In this document: piece after piece, positions 1-5,061 of the stretch | How positions within the stretch are numbered: the first letter of the stretch is position 1 | Layout: each line of letters begins with the position of its first letter | Assembly: GCA_016931365.1 (NCBI GenBank) | Contig: JAFGEY010000444.1 | Coordinates: 1-5,061 of the forward strand | Direction of reading: 5' to 3' | Length of the DNA stretch: 5,061 nt | Origin: Anaerolineae bacterium | GTDB lineage: Bacteria; Chloroflexota; Anaerolineae; JAFGEY01 | The notes under the pieces: model-generated | Databases searched by the model: none | What the model saw: only the letters and a program-made list of their open reading frames with translations | What the model was told of the DNA's origin: nothing | Translations under genes and position numbers: made by a program

Positions 1-72
1 AATGCCGGATTCGTCCAGGTACCCCTGAAACGCCTCGGCGGTTTTCAGTGTTGCAATACGACGATAGGCCAT
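1..72 (-). CDS. N-terminal fragment of an unidentified gene, cut by the window edge
   Basis: The frame starts with ATG at 72 and runs leftwards off the window, so only 24 codons are visible. They begin MAYRRIATLKTAEAFQGYL and continue DESGI. The start is well supported: the minus strand reads GGAGGAG (complement of 78-84) 5 nt before the ATG, a near-perfect Shine-Dalgarno sequence. The soluble, charged start shows no signal peptide or membrane segment. The RIATLKTAEAF-type opening is faintly reminiscent of N-termini of old-yellow-enzyme-like NADH:flavin oxidoreductases, but that is memory of a pattern rather than a domain match, so I give no function. It lies 245 nt past the kduD stop and beyond a terminator-like hairpin, so it probably has its own promoter. 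It may still belong to the same catabolic region. Confidence 0.6.
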   Translation of the reverse strand, partial: MAYRRIATLKTAEAFQGYLDESGI

Positions 73-84
73 GGCATCTCCTCC

Positions 85-250
85 AACTTCAGAGTAACAC
101 ATAAATCCACACGAACTTCCACATGCACCTCCCCTAAGCGCATCACCCCAAGTCTACACCAGTTTCCACGAATAGAAAACATAGCCGGTGATTACCCACA
201 TCTCAGCGCAGAGCACGGTGAGGCCTTTGTGCCCTCTGCGGTAAATGAAA
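85..250 (-). other. Intergenic leader of the left-edge gene
   Basis: This gap between the kduD terminator hairpin and the left-edge gene holds no convincing ORF. The minus strand contains a weak promoter candidate, TTTTCT, then 17 nt, then TAGACT, around 152-180, which matches consensus poorly. Its right part (about 192-245) is the small CGCNGAGNN-type inverted repeat listed separately. Two short similar stretches, GAACTTCCAC (113-122) and CAGTTTCCACGA (160-171), are too weak to call an operator. A promoter should lie here if the hairpin at 251-281 does terminate kduD transcription. Confidence 0.3.
192..245. repeat. Small imperfect inverted repeat of CGCNGAGNN type
   Basis: The clearest pairing is CGCAGAG (207-213) with CTCTGCG (234-240). 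Inside it lie GCAC/GTGC and a central GGCC, and outside it TTACC (192-196) pairs with GGTAA (240-244), sharing one base with the inner arm. Read in 9-base steps, the left arm gives CGCAGAGCA then CGGTGAGGC. The right arm, on the other strand, gives CGCAGAGGG then a decayed CACAAAGGC. The right edge CTCTGCGGTAAA closely matches the edge CTCCGCGGTAAAA of the element at 2172-2247, so the two look like members of one dispersed family. It sits between genes and encodes nothing visible. Confidence 0.6.
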
Positions 251-281
251 AGCGCAGGCTCGTTTTTGACGAGCCTGCGCT
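244..281 (-). terminator. Probable rho-independent terminator after kduD
   Basis: A perfect 13-bp stem is formed by 251-263 (AGCGCAGGCTCGT) and 269-281 (ACGAGCCTGCGCT) around a 5-base loop, TTTTG. It lies 36 nt past the kduD stop. On the minus strand the stem is followed by TTTCATTTAC, a short imperfect T-tract. On the plus strand no T-tract follows, so the direction fits termination of leftward kduD transcription. The stem is strong and GC-rich; the interrupted T-tract is the weak point. Confidence 0.72.
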
Positions 282-317
282 GCGATTAAACCAGGGCACG
301 TTGCGGTGAGGTCTCTG

Positions 318-1085
318 CTAACGGCTTAACCAGCCGCCGTCAATCGGGACCACAGAACCGTACATATAATCCGACGCCGCCGACGCCAAAAACACAACCA
401 GCCCTTTCAGATCAGCCGGAACGCCCCATCTACCGGCAGGAATCCGCTCCAGAATGGATTGACTGCGCTGCTCGTCGGCGCGTAAGGGGGCGGTATTGTC
501 GGTGGCCATATAACCGGGCGCGATCGCATTCACATTGATGCCTTTGCTTGCCCACTCGTTGGCCAGGGCATGGGTCAGCCCCGCCACGCCGCTCTTGGCC
601 GCGGTGTACGACGGCACCAGAATACCCCCTTGAAACGATAACATCGAGGCGATGTTGATAATCTTTCCGCTCCCCTGTTGGGCCATCACGTTGCCCGCAG
701 CCTGCGAGAGGAAAAAGATCGCTTTCAGGTTGATCTGGATGACGTCGTCCCAATAGGCTTCGCTGAACTCCAGGGCCGGCGCGCGGCGGATAATGCCCGC
801 ATTGTTGACCAGGATATCCAATCGCCCTAGCCCCTGCACCACCTGCCCGACCTTTTCATACAGTTCTGAGACTGGAGCATCGCAGAGATTGCATGTGACC
901 GGCAAAAAACGGCGTCCCAGGGCCTGCACTTCAGCTCGCGTTTCTTCAAGGGAGATGACGTCGAGCCCAGCAATGTCCGCGCCTGCTTCGGCCAGGCCAA
1001 TGGCCATCGTCTGCCCCAAACCGCGCCCGGCGCCGGTGACAAGCGCGACCTTGCCATCAAGCTTGAATGACTCCAAAATACTCAT
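318..1085 (-). CDS. kduD: KduD-type 2-dehydro-3-deoxy-D-gluconate 5-dehydrogenase (SDR family)
   Basis: A cytoplasmic short-chain dehydrogenase of 255 aa, the usual length for KduD (also annotated 2-deoxy-D-gluconate 3-dehydrogenase). In the family the enzyme uses NADH to reduce 3-deoxy-D-glycero-2,5-hexodiulosonate, the product of KduI, to 2-keto-3-deoxygluconate. Visible motifs are the Rossmann TGAGRGLG (17-24), NNAG (94-97), N119, and the catalytic set S147, Y160 and K164 (SYTAAK), followed by PGYMATDNT (190-198), which is typical of KduD. D42 at the end of the second strand (GLDV) suggests preference for NAD(H). The ATG at 1085 is preceded by TGGAGGGGG about 10 nt upstream. It follows the IclR gene by 152 nt, with two palindromes between, and ends before a terminator-like hairpin. 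Other SDRs acting on sugar acids are the alternative, but the kduI neighbour supports KduD. Confidence 0.9.
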   Translation of the reverse strand: MSILESFKLDGKVALVTGAGRGLGQTMAIGLAEAGADIAGLDVISLEETRAEVQALGRRFLPVTCNLCDAPVSELYEKVGQVVQGLGRLDILVNNAGIIRRAPALEFSEAYWDDVIQINLKAIFFLSQAAGNVMAQQGSGKIINIASMLSFQGGILVPSYTAAKSGVAGLTHALANEWASKGINVNAIAPGYMATDNTAPLRADEQRSQSILERIPAGRWGVPADLKGLVVFLASAASDYMYGSVVPIDGGWLSR

Positions 1086-1125
1086 TTGGTACCCCCTCCA
1101 GAAGTGGTCTTACTTCAACGCTTAA

Positions 1126-1174
1126 GGCGGATCATAATCCGCCGTCCGCGCAGCGCCGGATTATGATCCGGCGC
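1126..1174. repeat. Pair of related inverted palindromes upstream of kduD
   Basis: Two hairpin-capable palindromes lie 9 nt apart. The first is GGCGGAT (1126-1132), loop CATA, ATCCGCC (1137-1143). The second is GCGCCGGAT (1153-1161), loop TATG, ATCCGGCGC (1166-1174). Their 14-base cores, CGGATCATAATCCG (1128-1141) and CGGATTATGATCCG (1157-1170), are exact reverse complements, so the whole is also a larger inverted repeat. Neither is followed by a T-tract on either strand, so they are not ordinary terminators. The position, 41 nt before the kduD start and after the iclR stop, fits either a regulator binding site or a REP-like dispersed element. The paired, inverted layout favours REP/BIME-like, while the promoter-side location leaves an operator possible. 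Confidence 0.75.
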
Positions 1175-1237
1175 AAGCGTTTTCGTGATTACCGGTGTAG
1201 AATCCCACATGGGGACTCTGCAAAATGGCGAATGGTC

Positions 1238-2038
1238 TCAGCTTTGCGGCACGTAGCCCAAACGGGCGGAAATGTTAGTGGCCGTTTCAAGGACCAAATC
1301 GGACAACGCGACGAGCCGGGGCATCGAAAGGCGGTACGCTGGCCCCGACAGGCTAATCGCGGCAAAGACACGGCCGGTGCGATCGAAGATCGGCGTACCC
1401 ACACAGCGGATACCATCCTCGCTTTCCTCATCATCCGTGGCAAACTTTTGCGCGCGAACAGCATCAAGATGCTCGCGCAGCATGGCCCGGTCCGTGATCG
1501 TGTTTCTGGTCTTGGCGATCAGGTCCAATCGCTCGATAAGACCAGTTCGGTCACTTTCAGGCAAAAACGCCAGAATGGCCTTGCCCATCGATGAACAATG
1601 CAACATATTGCGCGAGCCAATCTTGGTATCGGTCCGCAGAGATTGTGAGCTTTCGGCTTTGCCCACATAGACGATAGTGTCGTCATCCAACATGGACAAA
1701 TAAGTCGTCTCGCTGCAACTATCGCTCAATTGACGCAGATAGGGCTGCGCCAACTCGGGCAATTCCAGAGAATCCAGCACGTTTTGGCTCAGGCTCAAAG
1801 CCTGGATGCCGAGACGATAATGGGTGGCATCAGCCTGAGCCACATAACCACGGGCGGCCAGCGTACAGATGAGCCGGTACGCCGTGGGACGAGAGATATG
1901 GCACAGCTTTGCCACCTCTGCCGCCGATAAAGGCTGCTCGGCCAGAGCGATACATTCCAAAACATCGAGCGCTTTTAGCACCGTCTGGGACAAATTAGTT
2001 TCGTCGGATGTGTCTTTTGACACCATACAACACGCCAT
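1238..2038 (-). CDS. IclR-family transcriptional regulator, likely controlling the uronate genes
   Basis: A 266-aa DNA-binding protein of usual IclR-family length. The N-terminal winged helix-turn-helix spans about residues 16-80: LSQTVLKALDVLE opens it, LSAAEVAKLCHISRPTAYRLICTL carries the HTH at about 37-60, and GYVAQADATHYRLG forms the wing. The C-terminal effector domain (about 90-262) has the family landmarks IVYVGKAES (122-130), GSRNMLHCSSMGKAILAFLP (141-160), DDEESEDGIRCVGTPIFD (202-219) and AAISLSGP (226-233). IclR proteins usually bind a small metabolite and repress nearby operons. Its place between kduI and kduD suggests a KdgR-like role with a KDG-type ligand, which is inference. 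ATG 2038 abuts GGAAAGG very closely. The ATG at 2026 (residue 5) is an alternative start and would still keep the whole domain. Confidence 0.9.
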   Translation of the reverse strand: MACCMVSKDTSDETNLSQTVLKALDVLECIALAEQPLSAAEVAKLCHISRPTAYRLICTLAARGYVAQADATHYRLGIQALSLSQNVLDSLELPELAQPYLRQLSDSCSETTYLSMLDDDTIVYVGKAESSQSLRTDTKIGSRNMLHCSSMGKAILAFLPESDRTGLIERLDLIAKTRNTITDRAMLREHLDAVRAQKFATDDEESEDGIRCVGTPIFDRTGRVFAAISLSGPAYRLSMPRLVALSDLVLETATNISARLGYVPQS

Positions 2039-2087
2039 CCTTTCCAGTAAATTGGGTCACTGTACCTTTTCGTATCCCACTGACCTG

Positions 2088-2140
2088 TGTTACATTCCAA
2101 CAATAACAGTGAATGGTACTAATAATCGCGCGCTTGTCAA
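2088..2140 (-). promoter_or_regulatory. Probable iclR promoter with a possible operator
   Basis: On the minus strand a consensus -35 box TTGACA (complement of 2135-2140) is followed after 16 nt by TACCAT (complement of 2113-2118), a 4-of-6 match to TATAAT. This lies 75-100 nt before the iclR start. Just downstream of the -10, TGTTA (2088-2092) and TAACA (2104-2108) form an inverted repeat with an 11-base spacer, well placed for autoregulation. The -35 match is strong, the -10 moderate and the operator idea weak. Confidence 0.5.
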
Positions 2141-2171
2141 ATATCCGCAGGGCTTACGTAGGTCATCTGAA

Positions 2172-2247
2172 TTTTACCGCCGAGCACGCGGAGAGCGCAG
2201 AGACTTTTTTTAGTTTCTCAGCGTCCTCAGCGACCTCCGCGGTAAAA
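2172..2247. repeat. 76-bp imperfect inverted repeat built of 9-bp CGCNGAGNN units
   Basis: The ends TTTTACCGC (2172-2180) and GCGGTAAAA (2239-2247) are perfect inverted repeats. Inside, the left arm is three 9-base units: CGCCGAGCA (2178-2186), CGCGGAGAG (2187-2195) and CGCAGAGAC (2196-2204). The right arm, on the minus strand, is three more: CGCGGAGGT (2233-2241), CGCTGAGGA (2224-2232) and CGCTGAGAA (2215-2223). A run of seven Ts (2205-2211) lies in the centre. The constant CGC and GAG bases pair across the arms, giving a long, regularly interrupted hairpin. It starts 8 bp from the kduI stop and may help end that transcript, but no T-tract follows the stem on the minus strand, so it is not a canonical terminator. 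The related element at 192-245 shares its edge. Confidence 0.8.
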
Positions 2248-2255
2248 GCATAAGC

Positions 2256-3086
2256 TCAGGCCACCTGATCCAACGGGGCGGGATCCATGTCATCGAAAGC
2301 CTGATTTTCGCCGCCCATAGCCCACACAAAATTGTAGTTGCTGGTGCCAGCTCCGGCGTGGATCGACCAACTGGGAGAGATCACCGCTTGCCCATCTCTG
2401 ACCACGATGTGTCTGGTTTCATGGGGGTCTCCCATCAGATGAAAAACCACGTTGTCGCCGGTCAGATTGAAATACAAATACACCTCCGAACGGCGCTCGT
2501 GTGTATGCGCCGTCATCGTATTCCAGACACTGCCGGGGGCCAACTCGGTGAAGCCTATCACAAGTTGGCAGCTTGGCACGCCGCCTTCGTAGATGTACTG
2601 GTAAATCGTTCGCGCATTGGCCGCCTCCTTGCTGCCAGCCTCGATCCGGTTGGCCTGAGCTTTGGGAATATGGGTCGTCGGGTATTCTTTATGGGCCGGG
2701 AGACTGACAATGTAGAACCGGGCCGGTTGACGCACGTCAGCGCTCGAAAAGCTGATCGCCTGGCTGCCCCGGCCAATGTACAGCATCTCTTGAGCCGCCA
2801 TCCCATACTCATGGCCATCGACTATGATGCTGCCTTGCCCGCCGATATTGAAGACGCCAAGTTCTCGCCGTTGCGCGAAGTATTTGGCTCTCAGCTCCGC
2901 GCCGGCCTCAAGGCTCAGAGGTTGATTCGTGGGCACAGCGGATCCAATAATCACCCGGTCGACGTTGGAATAGACCAATTTGATTTTACCGGGCACAAAC
3001 AAATCGTCCACCAGGAATTCTTCTCTGATTTCGGCGGTGCTCATTCTAATAAAACTCTGTGGATCTCGTGAGTATCGAATTTCCAT
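2256..3086 (-). CDS. kduI: KduI, 5-dehydro-4-deoxy-D-glucuronate isomerase
   Basis: A cytoplasmic, zinc-dependent cupin isomerase of 276 aa, against 278 in E. coli. It converts 5-dehydro-4-deoxy-D-glucuronate, which arises from unsaturated uronides, to 3-deoxy-D-glycero-2,5-hexodiulosonate, the KduD substrate. Family-specific stretches are collinear with E. coli KduI as I remember it: RRELGVFNIGG (73-83), ELAPGSVWNTM (181-191), HTHERRSEVYLYFN (194-207), ETRHIVV (223-229), QAVISPSWSIHAGAG (233-247) and GENQAFDDMD (259-268). The expected metal ligands H194, H196, E201 and H243 are all present. I start it at ATG 3086 rather than the upstream GTG at 3137, because the protein then begins MEIRYSRDP like the family and has GGAG 6 nt upstream. 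It is the last gene of the leftward run after the YiaK-like reductase. Confidence 0.95.
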   Translation of the reverse strand: MEIRYSRDPQSFIRMSTAEIREEFLVDDLFVPGKIKLVYSNVDRVIIGSAVPTNQPLSLEAGAELRAKYFAQRRELGVFNIGGQGSIIVDGHEYGMAAQEMLYIGRGSQAISFSSADVRQPARFYIVSLPAHKEYPTTHIPKAQANRIEAGSKEAANARTIYQYIYEGGVPSCQLVIGFTELAPGSVWNTMTAHTHERRSEVYLYFNLTGDNVVFHLMGDPHETRHIVVRDGQAVISPSWSIHAGAGTSNYNFVWAMGGENQAFDDMDPAPLDQVA

Positions 3087-3092
3087 TTTTGA

Positions 3093-3096
3093 CTCC
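3093..3096 (-). promoter_or_regulatory. Ribosome binding site that fixes the kduI start
   Basis: The minus strand reads TTGGAGTCAAAAATGG, so GGAG ends 6 nt before ATG 3086. The competing GTG at 3137 overlaps the stop of the reductase gene and would add 17 residues not found in the family. Confidence 0.75.
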
Positions 3097-3133
3097 AAGT
3101 TCTTTGGTTCTTGATTGTTATACGATCTTTTCG

Positions 3134-4141
3134 TCACATTTTCAAAATCTGCTGCCAGGCTGCCTCGTCTATGGGAATACCCTGCTCAAGGTTCCTCTGC
3201 CGGGTCCTGAGAACACGCTCCCCAGGATATAAAACCTCCTGACCTTCGCTGTCTGGCTTTATCGCGTGTAGGTCCTGGATGATCTCGTCAACAGTTTGCT
3301 CGACCAACGCTGCACTGCTGGCCTGGGAAACGTCCAAGGCAATGAACACTTGCGATACGCCATATTCGATTGAGTGTTGCGCGATCTGATAGGTGGATTG
3401 CCCACCGCTGATCAAGGCGGCCGTAAGGTCCAACAAGAAAGCCAATCCTGAGCCTTTCCAGTACCCAATGGGCAAAGCGCGCCCACCCTCGAGAATGGCA
3501 GTCGGGTCGCGGGTCGGCTGTCCCTGGGCATCGAAGCCGCCGGGAACCGGCAATAGTTCGCCGCTGCGCCGGGCCACCTCCAGCTTGCCAAAGGCAAACT
3601 GCGTCATCGCCATATCGAGGACGATCGGGCCATCCGCTTTCGGCACGGCGACCACCAATGGATTATTGCCCAACCGGATGTCACGCCCGCCGTAAGGAGC
3701 CATCGTCGGAACGGCATTTGTCCAGCAGAGAAACACAAAACCGGCTTCGGCAGCCCTACGACCGTAGGTTCCGGCGCGCATCCAATGATTGGTATTTTTC
3801 AGCCCCACACAGCCGACACCGTTCTCACGGGCCAAGGCCATTGCCCGGTCGGTGGCGAACAACGCGTTCAGCGGGCCAGGCCCTAATCTGGCGTCCCATT
3901 GTTCCCACGCCCCAAACGCCGCCACTCTTTCCGGTTCGGCCTCGACGTTCACGTATCCCTGTGCGATTTGCTCGATGAGCACCGGAAACCGGTTCCAGCC
4001 GTGTGAAGCGACACCGTCCAGGCTATTCTGGGCGAATACGTCGGCCAATCGTTCGGCCCGGCCCCCTACAAAACCAACCTTGAGCAGAACACGCCGAAAC
4101 TCTTGTTTCATGACTTCAAAGGACACATAAACGGTCGCCAT
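3134..4141 (-). CDS. YiaK/DlgD-like 2,3-diketo-L-gulonate reductase (malate/L-lactate dehydrogenase family)
   Basis: A cytoplasmic NAD(P)H-dependent oxidoreductase of 335 aa in the LDH2/MDH2 family; E. coli YiaK has 332. YiaK reduces 2,3-diketo-L-gulonate to 3-keto-L-gulonate. Landmarks, collinear with YiaK as I remember it, are SHGWNRFP (46-53, with the proposed catalytic H47), GAWEQWDA (77-84), KNTNHWMRAGTYG (115-127, H119), CWTNAV (139-144), GNNPLVVAVP (158-167), LPVPGGFDAQG (197-207), LPIGYWKGSG (223-232) and YGVSQVFIA (260-268). NHWMR and GYWKGSG point to the YiaK branch rather than malate or ureidoglycolate dehydrogenase. ATG 4141 has CGGAG 9 nt upstream; the frame stays open upstream but overlaps the ATPase gene. 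It starts 29 nt after that gene and ends 47 nt before kduI, so it is probably co-transcribed with both. The exact substrate here is uncertain. Confidence 0.85.
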   Translation of the reverse strand: MATVYVSFEVMKQEFRRVLLKVGFVGGRAERLADVFAQNSLDGVASHGWNRFPVLIEQIAQGYVNVEAEPERVAAFGAWEQWDARLGPGPLNALFATDRAMALARENGVGCVGLKNTNHWMRAGTYGRRAAEAGFVFLCWTNAVPTMAPYGGRDIRLGNNPLVVAVPKADGPIVLDMAMTQFAFGKLEVARRSGELLPVPGGFDAQGQPTRDPTAILEGGRALPIGYWKGSGLAFLLDLTAALISGGQSTYQIAQHSIEYGVSQVFIALDVSQASSAALVEQTVDEIIQDLHAIKPDSEGQEVLYPGERVLRTRQRNLEQGIPIDEAAWQQILKM

Positions 4142-4150
4142 AAAGCTACG

Positions 4151-4154
4151 CTCC
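4151..4154 (-). promoter_or_regulatory. Ribosome binding site that fixes the YiaK-like reductase start
   Basis: GGAG on the minus strand lies 9 nt before ATG 4141 and within the short gap after the ATPase stop. The downstream protein begins in register with E. coli YiaK. Starting at the far upstream methionine (4324) would add 61 residues encoded antiparallel-free but inside the ATPase gene in another frame. Confidence 0.6.
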
Positions 4155-4170
4155 GATAGATTGACAATCC

Positions 4171-5061
<891 letters not shown>

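Noticed and set aside
1..72. Calling the left-edge gene an old-yellow-enzyme-type flavin oxidoreductase
   Set aside because: Only 24 residues are visible and no cofactor motif lies in them; the resemblance is an impression only.
113..171. GAACTTCCAC and CAGTTTCCACGA as a direct-repeat operator before the left gene
   Set aside because: The shared core is only about six bases and the spacing is irregular; chance is a sufficient explanation.
1153..1174. Second palindrome as an intrinsic terminator for iclR
   Set aside because: The strong stem is followed by TGCGCGG on the minus strand, not by T residues.
1203..1215. TCCC/GGGA mini-hairpin after the iclR stop as a terminator
   Set aside because: The stem is only 4 bp and no real T-tract follows on the minus strand.
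1067..1670. Plus-strand reading frames of 175 and 132 codons opposite iclR
   Set aside because: They are low-complexity, arginine- and serine-rich translations antisense to a confident IclR gene; no domain or ribosome binding site supports them.
2358..3071. 237-codon plus-strand reading frame opposite kduI
   Set aside because: It is antisense to a confident gene, has no recognisable domain, and fits a shadow frame of a GC-rich coding strand.
2256..3137. kduI starting at GTG 3137 with a 4-base overlap of the upstream stop
   Set aside because: The extra 17 residues have no counterpart in KduI, while ATG 3086 has a well-spaced GGAG and the family N-terminus.

Overview
The window is a compact sugar-acid (uronate) catabolic locus of a free-living bacterium. 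Every gene I can support lies on the minus strand, so transcription runs right to left. The base composition looks moderately GC-rich by eye, and the reading frames are dense and intact. The genes are KduI, KduD, an IclR-type regulator, a YiaK-type 2,3-diketo-L-gulonate reductase and a peptide-family ABC transporter ATPase. Such a set is typical of bacteria that eat plant or algal uronides (pectin, unsaturated oligouronides). The intergenic 9-bp-periodic CGCNGAGNN inverted repeats resemble dispersed elements that I associate with environmental lineages such as Chloroflexota. That taxonomic hint is weak, and nothing in the window fixes the phylum.

Layout from the upstream (right) end. (1) 5061-4171: most of an OppF/DppF-type ATPase, cut by the window edge just before its Walker A motif. 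(2) 4141-3134: a YiaK/DlgD-like NAD(P)H-dependent reductase, 29 nt after the ATPase. (3) 3086-2256: kduI, 47 nt after the reductase. These three look like the end of one operon. Then comes a 217-nt gap holding a 76-bp imperfect inverted repeat (2172-2247) and the probable iclR promoter. (4) 2038-1238: an IclR-family regulator. A 152-nt gap follows, with two related, inverted strong palindromes (1126-1174). (5) 1085-318: kduD, followed by a 13-bp-stem terminator-like hairpin (251-281) and a second, smaller copy of the CGCNGAGNN repeat type (about 192-245). (6) 72-1: the first 24 codons of another leftward gene with a strong ribosome binding site.

How it fits together (inference from families). 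The ABC transporter would import a uronide or related sugar acid. KduI isomerises 5-dehydro-4-deoxy-D-glucuronate to 3-deoxy-D-glycero-2,5-hexodiulosonate. KduD reduces that to 2-keto-3-deoxygluconate (KDG). The YiaK-like enzyme would reduce a related diketo sugar acid, and the IclR protein would sense a pathway intermediate and control the cluster. KDG kinase, KDPG aldolase and any lyase are not in the window. No clearly novel system is visible. The points most worth a second look are the two intergenic repeat types and the coupling of a YiaK-type reductase with kduI, kduD and a peptide-family transporter.
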